DNA of 64,000 bases from Naematelia aurantialba (lineage: Eukaryota > Basidiomycota > Tremellomycetes > Tremellales > Naemateliaceae): NCBI GenBank assembly GCA_021527695.1, contig JAKFAO010000012.1, forward strand, positions 372,001 through 436,000, given 5' to 3'. The translations under genes were made by a program, and so were the position numbers. The notes below the pieces were generated by a model, which did no database searches, was not told the origin of the DNA, and saw only the letters and a list, made by a program, of their open reading frames with translations. Below, in pieces: positions 1 through 11,070 of this stretch. Within the stretch, counting starts at the first letter, position 1; each line of letters begins with the position of its first letter.

Positions 1-2630
1 GCGCTGGGTGTGTGTGGAGACAAAAGAGAGGAGGGGGGCGGAAGCCACCACGAGCAAGCAAAAGCCACGGTCGAGATGGCGATTCAATTTACTGGGCGCG
101 GCTGAGGGCGGGTCAGCCGAGGCAGGCAAGGTTGCAGCTGCGTGAAGGCAAAATAAGGCAAGAATCAGAGGCTTTCCCAGTGTGGAGACTGCGTGCATGC
201 GTGCGACATAAAACTTGTCTCGAGTGACTGGATCGGGGAAAAACCACAGTGTCGGCTCGTCCTGGGAGAGGATGCAGGAGGTTAGTAGGAAAACGTAGAG
301 TAGGCAAGAGAGAGAGTCTGTAGGTGTGTTTTGTTTTGGTTGGAAGGAAAGAAAGAAAAAAAGGGGGCAATTTTTGCCACTTCCGTCGATCTTTCTTTCC
401 TTCTCGCCATCTTTCTTTCTCACATGACGTTTTGCCTTTTTCCTTCCCTTCTTCGTTTTTGCCACCCACGTGTGCCTGGAAGCAGATGCCCAAACCCTAT
501 GCCGGATCCGGATTGCTTGTCTTCGTTCCCGCCGCCTCACTCAGGTCCCCCCTTCTGCTCTTGTTTTCATTGTGTCTCGCCCCATTTGGATCTAAAAATC
601 GGCATGACGAGCAGTAGCACGCACTAAGGAGCAGCACCATAGAGTTGCCGCACAGGAAGAGGGGGGGGGGGGGGCTGGGCCTTTAGCCTCGGTTGTGTCG
701 CCCACGACAGGGTTTAAAGTTTGAGCCGGCTCAAAAGCTCGTGTTCAAAAGGTTTTGATCGTCCGGCAATGACAGAGAGAGTATGCACTAACGAGGCGCG
801 ATCGAGACTTCGGATCCGGGTGACAGAGAGGAGCCACGTTTAGCTTCGCCACGATTCCCAGGATTGTGGTATTCCATAGATCGGCTGCCCGTTAGCTTGC
901 TTTGGCCGTGATGTCATTTCGCGACTAGCATGGATGATACTTTCACTGGCCTCCAAAATCATGCAACTCATCTTGTCTTGGAATGGTGCATCCGTGCATC
1001 GCTTCCTCACTTGGCGGCTCCCGATCGACCGCTGCCCTTCATCTCGTCCTTCTAGCTGAGCTCGGGACGACTTCCATCGGAATCACCGGTCAATCGGAAC
1101 AATCATCAATGGCGGTGGCAGCATCGAGTGAGTCACCTAATCAGTTTCATGCACCGACTTAAGCATCTTTTGGAAGGGGGGGATCCCGCCCAAAAGCTGG
1201 GATACGCTTAACCGAAAAACAAGAGGCGTCTGGCGCGCTGCGATGGGATCTGTTTCTCGTCAAACCTAAAGTCGCTCGGTCTTTTTAAACTCTTGCATTC
1301 CAAGCGTCAGGCCGCAAGCATCACCGGGGTTCCACAAAAACTTTCAACTTGGCAGGGACTCGAAGGTCTCTTCAGCACGTCGTAATATCACTCGCCCGAG
1401 GCTTGACGCCACACAGTCCCGCTCACGCAAGCCACTTGGAATCCCGTATTCGGCACCGGGAGGATCTAGAATGCTTGGCTGACAGCGGGAAAGCTGCGAA
1501 TGATGATCGCCCGGGCCGGCAGGCCGGACGGATCTTCCGCTTGGGCTAGGACCGTTCTTCAGACTGTGCTCCGATTAGAGAGTCTTGATAAGCCATACGC
1601 CCAAAACAATCCTGCCGACTCACCAGATCCAAGATCTCTTTCTCGCTCGATACAACTATTTCGGAGTCCTCGTTTATTGCTGCTTCCAATCAGTGATGGG
1701 TGGCCAGGAAGCGTGTCCGAGACAAAGCTTACTCGGAAGCTATGAAGCTATGAAGCATCAGCATTTCTTTGCACCTGGGTAGCGAAATTGACCATGGAAT
1801 CCTTGAGCCTCTTGCCCAATTCGTACCCATTCAGAACCCAGCCCTTCTTCAGCGCCTGTAACTGTAGGGATTTCATGAGCTGTTCGTCACCCATGTTTCC
1901 CAACAGCATGCATGGTAGCGAGTTTGTCGGACACAGGCGAACGTCGATCTGTCGATGAACACTCTCAGGGCCGCATGAGGCAGGTTAGGGCCACAAGCTT
2001 TCGCTCGCCTGCCTTGTCAGCAATTCTTTTCTTCACTAATATGGTCATGCTTGTGAGAAGATCGTTTCCTGCTCCTCGAGCGGGCCCGCCGACAATAATG
2101 CTTGCTTGACTCTGCCAACGAACGAGTCAGCCCCGGGCTTCTTCCTAATCTTGGTTGCAAACCCATCCCGCACGACATACGATGTGCCAAACCGTCCAGA
2201 CGGTGTCTCCTATTTGGTCAAGCTTACAGATGCCAGATAACGACGTCGATGTCTGATGAGAACGCCCTCGCCTCTTCTGAAAGAATCCACAATCTCATCT
2301 CCCACTACGGCTCGTTAGTCAAAGAAACCAGCAGCTAAAACGGCCAAGGAGACTTGCGCTTCGAATCCGCTCGTTCAATGCGGCGTCCAGCTCCACCTAG
2401 TATGTCTCGATCTCTCCGTGCGGCACCAACTTCGCCATGTCGGTAAAGTGCTGCACTGCAAGCTGAGACGCTCCTCAGTCATCACCGTGTCGCCGTAGCC
2501 CAAATGGGCTCACGCGTTCTGCTGGCGAAACTTTGCGTTCGTCTGAGCCCCAGGTGGCATCGGGATCTTCCAGCAGGTCATCAACTGTGCGGGCGCGAGC
2601 CTCTGCGACACATTTCTCGTGTGACCCTCA
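1..2630. other. Gene-poor flank, no recognised gene
   Basis: I see no reading frame here with a recognisable domain, and the open stretches are short and overlap on both strands. Pyrimidine-rich runs around 380-430 look like basidiomycete promoter or UTR sequence. A run of 14 G lies at 661-674. The stretch may be upstream sequence of a gene beyond the left edge plus decayed DNA. Confidence 0.4.
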
Positions 2631-2936
2631 CGTGACGAATGGGTCTGGACAAGGGCATACAAGAACTACGCCTTGACTTTGCGGAATCTATGGGCCCAAT
2701 TCAACAACGGCTGCTCGCCAAGCATCGTCGAGGTTTGCCAGCTCTGGAGGCATCCCACCATCGAGGATTGGAAAGATGATATATCAAGCGGCGTCATGCT
2801 GTATACTCAGCGATGGCGTTCGACTCCCCCGGCGTACCTCTGGGCCAAAGACGATCTCAAGGTCGCCGAGACGGACATTTTCACGCCGGTCGTGAACTAC
2901 TGCTTCCGCCAGGTTCAAGCATGTTTAAGGCCCTGA
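2631..2936 (+). pseudogene. Possible relic of a GCR1_C-type DNA-binding domain
   Basis: One open frame of about 100 codons reads through a pattern that resembles the GCR1_C fold (C-terminal DNA-binding domain of the yeast glycolytic activator Gcr1). It has a TLRNLW segment, then PSIVEV, then a Trp-rich stretch containing EDWKDDI and a Tyr-x-x-Arg motif (YTQRWR). In many fungi such domains sit at the end of Crypton tyrosine-recombinase transposons. The frame has no convincing ATG, a stop lies just upstream, and no recombinase domain could be read nearby. It is therefore more likely a decayed fragment than a working gene. The assignment rests on pattern resemblance by eye and is weak. Confidence 0.3.
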
Positions 2937-3089
2937 CGCACTGGGGTCTGGTCAACTTGCCTCCCTGACGTTGGACTAACTCGGCGTGCAGCGATCAGGA
3001 AGGAGTCCGCAGAGAGACATCAGTACGCCGATTGTGTCCAGTAGCTACCCAGGAGACACCATCACATCCTCTTATCCTGTCGGTATGTA

Positions 3090-3602
3090 TTAGCAAAGAG
3101 ACATACGATGGTACGAACTAGGAGTCACATCTATCAACTGCTGGTAGTAAGTCTTCATGTGTGGTACTGTAAGGGTTGTCATATCGATAGAATTGAGGTC
3201 TTGAAATGACGCTTTCCGAATGGTGATGAGGATCTCATCAAGTCTGCTCGGAACCCTTGGGATGTCGTAAAGCGCTTGTATGGCGTCCGTGAGACACATC
3301 GCAGGTTGCCCGAGATCGCCCAAATGACGATAGACCGCATACTGGATGACAAGTGCAACGTCTTGCCAAGAGTGGTCAGTCGCTAGTGCTCTAGATTGAC
3401 CTCGAGGGTAGACCAGAGTCTTGAATTTGACATCAGAGCGTCTTGGACGATACAGTCATGAGCCTCTGACCGAGGATGTCATGGCGGTTATATTCGCATA
3501 GATCGGATGAACAGCTGCAATGCTGTAAGCCTTCATGAGGGTCTGAGCCTCAAGGATATGAGCGTTGGACGGTGCGACGGTATTGCTCAACGCGAAGGGC
3601 AT
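3090..3602 (-). CDS. Unrecognised small gene, or decayed gene
   Basis: Two stretches in the same minus-strand frame look protein-like. The first begins at the ATG at 3602. The second covers about 3330-3430 down to 3090 and includes HSWQDVALVIQYAV and RLDEILITIRKASF. Reading straight through meets an in-frame TGA at about 3456. A 51-nt phase-0 intron with a GTCAGA donor, a CTGATG branch-like site and an AAG acceptor would remove it. Near the 3' end, a 30-nt GTATGT...ACAG stretch with a perfect CTAAT could also be an intron; either way a stop follows. No family was recognised. It lies about 150 bp upstream of DPM3 on the opposite strand, so it could also be a decayed pseudogene. Confidence 0.3.
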
Positions 3603-3753
3603 GTGCAGCAGAAGATTTCCACTTGTGGAGAAATCGCCCGACGTGTTTGCCTTTGGTCCAATTTCGACTTTTGGCGTCCAAAACACCAATAGCTCACCTC
3701 ATACCACACAGCCATAGAGCTCACATAGAGCCCGCTTGCTCTTCAAGTCTGAC

Positions 3754-4232
3754 ATGACCAAGGCCACTCGATTCCTCTCCATCGTCGTCCCCATTGTGGT
3801 CCTGTACATTCTCGCCTTCTTCCACGTCCTCCCTGTGCCGCTGCTCTCATCGGAGCAAGCAGATATCGTACTGCCAGTCGTGAGTGGACCTCATTCTACT
3901 ACAACTGGTGTTGACGAGTATGCTCTGCTGTGCTTCCACACGCGTCGTCACCATCCTGTTGCCGCTTCTCAACCGCACTCCCCGACTTCCAACTTTCCTT
4001 TGTCATCCGAACTCCCAAAACGCCTCCGACCGCAACGAACCTTTCCCCCCATTTTCATGCACCTTGTTAGATCCCTTGGTGGCTTCTGGTCAGCTTTGGA
4101 TCCTACTCGCTATATTCACTCGGCCTCGGTCTCCTCCGTTTCCACGACACTCCAGAGGCGTACGAAAGCCTCCTTCGCGAGATCACACAGGCGAAGAACG
4201 AGCTTCGGGATCAGGGTGTCTCCGTTGACTAG
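3754..4232 (+). CDS. DPM3: Dolichol-phosphate mannosyltransferase subunit 3
   Basis: Small ER membrane protein that tethers and stabilises the catalytic subunit of dolichol-phosphate-mannose synthase, which supplies mannose for N-glycans, O-mannosylation and GPI anchors. Two exons (3754-3879 and 4071-4232) give 95 residues, normal for the family. The N-terminus carries two hydrophobic segments (about residues 5-27 and 42-60, the second with PWWLLVSFGSYSLYSLG). The hydrophilic tail contains the family-typical EAYESLLREI, which in known DPM3 contacts the catalytic subunit. The intron is 191 nt, long for this genome. The start is the first ATG in frame. The gene converges on VPS24, 108 bp away. 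Identification is firm. Confidence 0.9.
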
Positions 4233-4339
4233 GCGTGGAGCTGTTTGTAGTACAATGTGACATGGGATACTTGATGTGGAATTAATATACTGTACAACTG
4301 ATCCCAAATGACTCCTCGCCCTCGCCCCATTGCCGCCAG

Positions 4340-5204
4340 CTAGCTGTGAAGGAGGTCTTGCATCTCCCGCTGCATCCGCTGCATCTCCTCGACGTCCTCT
4401 TCTTCTTCTTCCCTGCTGGCCTGTAATCATAGTCAATAGCGGCTAGAGAGTTGATAAAGATTCTCTTCCGACATACTGGCAATTCTCCGCCGACTTTGCC
4501 GGCTTGGCCCAACTTGCCGTCGGTGAGCTCAAACAGCACCTTGTCTACCTCTACATCTGCCTCTTCCTCCAACTCTTCATCGTCGACAGAGTCCAGCGTC
4601 TCCTCCATCATCTCCTCCATTATGCCTGACTGTGACCCATTCAGCAATGCCAATTGGTCAGCATGCCACTCGTACCTTTATCATCTCCATGCTCATCTCG
4701 CGCATTGTGGCTGATAATTGAGGAAGTTTGACGAGTTGATTGGTGGTCTTCATGATCTCGGTAGACTTCTGAAAGGCACCGGTGACTTTGACCATGGCTA
4801 CATCGTTACTCTAGTATCCAACGTACACAGACGAAGAATAGTTCTTCTGCACACAGAGTTGGACTCACATAGTTGATGCTGCAGTTGCATTTGTACACTC
4901 CCCACACGCGCTTTGCTCGATATGAGCCGGTCTCGCTGCTTGTTGGCGCGGACTAGCTCTCGAGCTAATATCCGCGCTGATTTGACATCGTTCTTCTTCG
5001 CCAGCGCCTTGAGCTCGGAGCGTGACTTTTGCGTATGCCGCTCGAGCTATCCTAGCTTGAGCTGGTGCGTGACATTTTGATAGTCAGACTCACATTGGCA
5101 ATCTCCCGGTCTAGCTGACGTTGCTGTGTGCGTAACTTTGCCTGCCAATCACGCACCTTCTCCTCCGGCGTAGGACCGTATATGAACCTGTTGATCGATT
5201 TCAT
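4340..5204 (-). CDS. VPS24: ESCRT-III subunit Vps24/CHMP3
   Basis: ESCRT-III component that polymerises on endosomes during multivesicular-body sorting and is disassembled by Vps4. The first exon opens MKSINRFIYGPTPEEKV, the usual N-terminal amphipathic start. Splicing then restores the basic helix (KNDVKSARILARELVRANKQ), the central MVKVTGAFQKSTEIM segment and the acidic GIMEEMMEETLDSV region. The last exon ends EMQDLLHS after an acidic run, consistent with a MIT-interacting C-terminus. I count about five exons with short introns. One acceptor (GATAG rather than the CTAG five bases earlier) was chosen because the earlier one leaves a stop in frame. VPS24 and NBS1 diverge from a 235-bp shared upstream region. 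Confidence 0.9.
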
Positions 5205-5439
5205 GAGATGCAGTACAGCGCGGGCGCCAGCGTTCTACAGGTCTAGGTGTCCACGAACAAAGGGCCGCACATGCGGAATGGAGCTGCTTCTACACGTCGT
5301 TCAAAGACCATGAAGCGGTGGCGGCACATGGACGGAGATGGATCCGCTCTCCGTGGGGTGACGCGCCTTGCTCGTCTGTGCTTTCAAAAAACCCTCTGTT
5401 CTTCATATACTTCATGCGTCCGCGACTGTAGAAGCAGGC

Positions 5440-8400
5440 ATGTGGGTGCTGACCGTCGTCGGTCCAGTGAATGGTCAGCAACGTAAGTTGGCATTGGGTT
5501 GCTGCCAAGCTCAAACGATAGAATTTGCCTTTGCTCTGGAGCAGAAGCGTACATACTCGATCGGCCGCAGCGGCGAATGCGACATTCGGATCGAGAGCAC
5601 CCGAGTCCGTCCCAAAGAAGGCTCTCTTATCGTCGGAGACTGGGATCCCGGCAATGTAAGGCTCCTTGATATGTTTCAGGTAACATGGTCTGAGACTGCG
5701 CAGCGGACGTCACCACCGGAACTGAAATGGAGACTCGAGCCCAAGAAGGACAAGACGTTTGGCAAATGTGTTGGCATTTTACCTTTCAACGACACTGTGT
5801 TAGGATCTACAGATAAAGAAGACTACGAGGAGACCGAGCTCGATCAGGCTGGGTGCTGGTTGAGTTCCAATGGTCAGGGAATCAAGTTGGTAGATGATGT
5901 GTGGTTCATGTATGTTCATCTTGTCCCGCGTAAACCTTGCTGATCGAACAGCGCCGTTTGGCAAGATCTTCACATTCAGTTTGACAAGATGAAGGATCAG
6001 AGTGACGAGGTGCGGGACATACTGAACCGATACTGTATGTATCGTTGATTTGCTGCACTGATACTGCTAGGCATATCGTATACACTGGCTTTCGACTCTA
6101 ACGACAAACCTACATATGTCCTGTCTCCGGCCCTGAAGAACAACTCGGATTGTAATTACGCTGTATGCTACGCGATCCGGATCCTGCTGCCCCTCTATCT
6201 CGATGCCCTGGTCTTGCGACTGAACGCCTGCTGGCGTAAGAGTGCCGATAGCCAGGACTCTTTCCATCTACCCGACATCAGCGAAGCACGGTTTCAGCCC
6301 GCACTTGACCCCGCCGTCCAGAATATCCGGAGTGAGGTCCAGCAATGGCTCCCGAATGATCACCGGCCAACTTTGTTCCAAGGCTGGAAAGTGCTGTGCC
6401 TTAGAGCTAAAATCGTGAGCTGGTGCAAAGATTTTGCTTAACTCCCAGACTCCACCAGAAAAACGTTACCTCCAAGCCATGAGTGCCGATTATTCGGACA
6501 TTGACGCTGTCACTCGCCCGCTGGCTTCCGCCAACGATCTGGAGGATCGTCTTGGTCCCTGGCTAGAGGATGTAGATACCACAGTCGGGCGTTCGAATGC
6601 GTTACTCATCTGGGCAGCCCAGGCGAAAGCAGAGTTGATCAAGAAGATCGATTGGAATGCTGTCGTTGGGCAAACTTGTCATCAGTACGGCCCAGTCTCA
6701 AGCATTAGGGTTATCAAAACTCATGCATCTAGGATAGGAATAAAAGCTTCATCCGGCCTGGTTACCTGGGGAGCAGTGAAATTCAACAGCGTTCAAAAGT
6801 ATCTAGAGAGCGTGGCCGGTACCGCTCCGAGAGACGATATCAACAATTCACGACTTGCGCCTAGGCAACAAGATGTGACCGCGGCGCTTTCAGTTCCAAA
6901 AATTGACTTGCCTGTTCCTTTGTTGACCGAACCCTCTCTGCCGCCGGGAATACCTTGTTCGTTACCGCCGCATCCTACATCCCAACCGGCTTTTGTACCG
7001 TCTACATATCCGGACGAGACGGAGAGGCACATGTCGGATATACATCGGGCACATCTAGCAGAGGGAACGGAAGAGAAGTTTCCGGATTCCAGTCACTCCC
7101 AGACGACGACAGGGAAGGTGAATGCGATTTATCGAATGGGCTGACCTGTTTAGGTAGTGCGCCGCCGGGGCGCTCGACAGCTGAACATATTTGACGATGA
7201 TCAGGCAGAGCCAGCCGCGAAATCTATTCAGTCTCAGCAATCTGCGTCGCAGCCCGAGGCAAGGGCGTCGCGAGTGCCGGAAACTCAAATAGCGGCATCT
7301 GACAGCCAGGTAAGTCGATGTCAGTACGATTGAGCTGAATGCAAGCTCGCCTCACTTAGAACGAACTCCCTTCTGAAGCGTCGAGGGGGTCCTGAGACGA
7401 AACGCTCGCTCCTTGAATTCGACACATCGGTACAAGAAGAAACCAAACCGCTCTCTGCAGAAGTACGCGAGCTATATGAGCAGACGAAGGCACAGAGTAT
7501 GCAGCCTCCGTCTAAACGACTTAGGGCGGCGGTGCCGTCGGCTTTCCTGATCGACTCGGATGTGCAGATTGAGCCCGCAGATCGCCCGCCAATAATCACA
7601 GCCTCAGTCGGGGAAGTCATGGATGTGGACGAGGACCCGATCCAAGCAACCTTGCGACGGACTGCCCAAACAAAGCGGCAAAGCAGCAAGACCGAGAGTC
7701 AACACTTGATGCTTCCGCCTGGCGAGGGACTCAAAAATGGCGTCCATAGTGGCCCAACCGACAAGGCAAATGAGCTCGAATTGCATGGCCGCCTTCGGAG
7801 AACAAAGGCAGATCTCGACTCAACCCCTCGCAAGGCGGTTCCACGGCGCTCGCTTTCGCCAACAATGCACCAGGTGACGAAAGACAGCGAGTTTCTACAG
7901 GCTGTTTCCAAAGCCTCTAAGAGCAAGAAATCGGTGGACGAATTAGACAAGGAGTTCAATCTCCTTCGTATACCGAAGCCTGGAACCAATCCCGGATCTA
8001 ATGCAATTCGGGCATCGGAGTGGGATGCGAACCATCCTGATTACAACGTCGTCAATGATTTCGACAACGATTTACGAGGCAATTTCATACAAGTGGTCAG
8101 GAAAGATCTGTTCAGAAAGGACTTGAGAAGGGTTGCGCCTTTCACGGCCTCTGATGTGCCAAATTTCAAGAAGTTCAAGAAGGTGCAGCTCGTATCAGAG
8201 ATCAAAAGTCAGCATCGCTAATGTGTCTTAGAAAATTTCAACCCGAAAAGAGCCATTACAATTGGTTTTGGCCGCCACTATTGCCCAAGCTGAGATGGGA
8301 GAGCGTAAGCTTAAAGCCGGTGGAAAGATGAGCGGAGCTGATTTCCTCAGCATACTGGGCTCCAGAGCAAACACAGCCCATAAGAATGACCCAAAGAGGT

Positions 8401-8971
8401 CAAGACGCATCCTCTTCTACGGCTCGAGGGCGTGTCACTGAAAATGACGAGGATATGCCTCTGCTTCCGAGCCGTACTCGCACTCGGCGTTTACGAGACG
8501 ACTATGAAGGCTCAAATCAAGCAATGTCCTCGTCAATCGTGCGCCGGAAAATCTCAACAAATTTGTCCAATCAGCCCAGTGTAAGTGTGTCTACGCAGCG
8601 AGGGACTCGTGGAAATAGCGTTATTTCGGAAGGATCAAGCGCTGGGACAGTCGCGGCAGCGAGGAGGATGACTCGCCACAAGCCGCAGACTTCCGTCCAC
8701 GAAGAAGGGGAAGAAGCGATGGCGTCCGGCGTCGACAACAACCCTCTGGCTTCAGAAGAGAGCAAAAATAGGAGTGGGAGATCTCCGGCTACCACTCTTG
8801 ATGGTCCCACCGCATCTTTGAGGAGCACTCAAAGGTCGCGGCCGCGCAGAAACCTTTTACCGGCCGACGACGACGACGGCTTGGTAGTGAGTACACGAGG
8901 ACTCGCGCAGGACGCATCTGACAATAACCTAGAGCTTCAAGGCAATATCGAAGAAGAGGCGGCTCGGGTGA
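5440..8971 (+). CDS. NBS1: Nibrin-like subunit of the MRE11-RAD50 complex (NBS1)
   Basis: Scaffold subunit of the MRN complex, which senses DNA double-strand breaks and recruits ATM/Tel1. Eleven exons give 1042 residues and the exon lengths sum to a multiple of three. The N-terminus is an FHA domain (TYSIGRSGECDI, then the RPKEGSLIV strand), followed by a BRCT-like region across exons 4-6. A long low-complexity middle contains SQ and TQ sites. The C-terminal part has NFKKFKKV, matching the MRE11-binding motif of nibrin. The last two exons encode DDDDGLV spliced to SFKAISKKRRLG, resembling the acidic-aromatic-basic ATM-binding tail. Introns are 33-48 nt. The start is the first ATG upstream of the FHA domain. 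The exon 9-10 junction is the least certain. Confidence 0.88.
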
Positions 8972-9194
8972 TAGCATGCGACATTCGGATACCCTGCATC
9001 TGCCATGATTCTCGACTTAATAAACACCGTGTTGTATTACTGTAATCTCCTCGGATGCATGCTTGGCGACGTTTTGCCGCCGAGTTTTGGCGCCACTCCG
9101 ACTTATTGCCGCATATTTCCGATGGTTCTAGAAAAGTTGGAATTGGATGCTTACAGACGACATCTTTCCTTTGCCAGGTCTTTTTGCGAACACG

Positions 9195-9262
9195 GTGAGT
9201 CTGCGTCGAGCCCCTGCAGAATTTTGCTTTGCAAGATGCGCTGGCTGATCTCGCTCTTCTAG
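9195..9262 (+). other. 5'-UTR intron of the eEF1B-gamma gene
   Basis: A GTGAGT donor at 9195 and a CTTCTAG acceptor at 9262 define a 68-nt intron that ends 14 bases before the start codon. Leader introns next to the ATG are common in highly expressed fungal translation genes. Confidence 0.55.
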
Positions 9263-9276
9263 ACATTCTGTCCAAA

Positions 9277-11070
9277 ATGGCACCCAAATTGACAGGATTT
9301 GCCGGCAACTCACGGGTCCGCCGAGTGCTTGCTGCCGCTGCCCTTGCCGGTGTCGAGCTCGACTACGACAGCTCCTTCTCCATGAAGTCCAACTGGAAGA
9401 CCCCCGCGTTCCTTCAGAAATTTCCTCTGGGTACCGTGCCTGTGTTGGAGGATGGAGAATTCAAGTTGTCGGAAAGTGTTGCTATCGCAGAGTACGGTGA
9501 GTGTCGTTTTTGTCCTAGTTTTGGTGGACGACGGACAGGAGAGGGGCGCAAATGTTTAGCCTGCTGTGGGAGGTATCGTGCGAGGACCTCGGTGTGTCGA
9601 AGGATGAGACTTCTTTTCAGTTATCCCTGTCTTAATGACTTGTGTCGAGATAATTCCGGCGAGTGGTATCGTCATTTCTCTGAATCAAACCGCAATCTTT
9701 GGCATTTTCTTGACCTCCGCACTGGCAACTTGCTCACCAATGCAGTGGCATCCCTTGGTCCCAACCAGACCATCCTTCCTTCCGACCCAAAGGAGCTTGC
9801 GCTCGTGCACCAGTGGATGTCTATTGCCGACCAGGAGGTGCGCTACCTGCCCATGGGCAATGTTCTGCCCACCGATGAATCGTAGATTTTCATCAAGCAC
9901 TCTGGCTGTGCCGGTCTATTGTCCGGCAAATTCGCGTATAGCAAGCCTGTGAGTGAAGCTAGGATCACAATCAGGCAACTCTGATGAGCCTCGAAGACGT
10001 TTACCTCCATGTACGAGAGCCTGTTGAAGACGCTCTCTGCGGTCGATGGCGTGCTAGCGCACAAGACGTTTGTCGTTGGCGAGCGGATCACTCTGGGGGA
10101 CATCATCCTTGTGACTGCTCTCGTAAACGCTTTCACTGGCGTCGTAGACGCTGCTGCTCGGGCAAAGCTACCGAACCTGGTTCGCTATGTTGAAACGTAA
10201 GCGTCTTTGTAGGTTTGTTCTGACAGTACAGCGTTACCAAGCACCCCAAACTCATTGCCATATTTGACAACGGCAACATCCAGTTCACCGAGACCCAGCC
10301 TGCTTACCAGCCTCCAGCCAAAGCCAAGGAGGCTAAAGCTCCCAAAGAGACAAAGCCCAAGGCTGAGGCAGCTCCGAAACCCCCGAAAGCTCCCAAAGCT
10401 CCCAAAGCAAAGCAGTCCGAAGACGAGGAGGAGGATGAGCCACTCGTACCTCCTGAGCCCAAAGTGAAGAACCCTCTGGATGATCTGCCCAAGTCGGCAT
10501 TCAACCTGGAAGAATGGAAGAGACAGTATTCCAATCTGGATACGAGGAAGGAGGCATTGCCATGGTTCTACGAGAAGTGAGATAAAATCTTCACCGATCT
10601 GAGGGAGATCCTAATGCGACTAGGTTTGACAAGGAGGGGTTCTCCATCTGGCGTGTTGACTTTAAGTACAATGAGGAATTGACTCAGGTCTTCATGTCCA
10701 GCAACCAGGTACTTACACCCGTGCTTTTCCCGACGAAAGACGCTTATTCCCCCAGATTGGCGGATTTTTCAACCGTCTCGAAGCGTCGCGTAAATATTTG
10801 TTCGGTTCAGTTGGTGTTCTCGGCAAGGCCAACGACTCTATCATCACGGGTGTGCTGGTTCTCCGAGGCTCTGACTTCAAGCCCGTCGTTGACGTTGCGC
10901 CTGACTGTGAGTGAAGCTCAGAAGACTGGGCTGATCTTGTAGGGGAGTCTTACGAATACAAGCCTATTGATTTGTCCAATGCAGCAGACAAAGACTTCTT
11001 TGAAGCTGCGATGGCGTGGGATCTGGTTGTCGATGGCAAGGAGTGGGCCGACGGCAAGAACTTCAAGTAG
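9277..11070 (+). CDS. Translation elongation factor 1B gamma subunit
   Basis: Structural subunit of the eEF1B nucleotide-exchange complex that recharges eEF1A with GTP; the yeast counterparts are Tef3/Cam1 and Tef4. Eight exons give 427 residues, the normal size. Residues 1-80 are a GST-like N domain ([18 protein letters not shown]), followed by the helical GST C domain ([11 protein letters not shown]). Next comes a Lys/Pro/Ala-rich linker with an acidic patch, then the conserved eEF1G C domain ([19 protein letters not shown]) ending in WADGKNFK. The first coding intron (9497-9745) is 249 nt; the others are 35-48 nt. At 9838-9885 a 48-nt intron must be removed to avoid a stop and restore the GST helix. 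Confidence 0.93.

Noticed and set aside
9497..9745. snoRNA hosted in the eEF1B-gamma intron
   Set aside because: A CTGA box is present but no convincing C box pairs with it, so I list only the unusual length.
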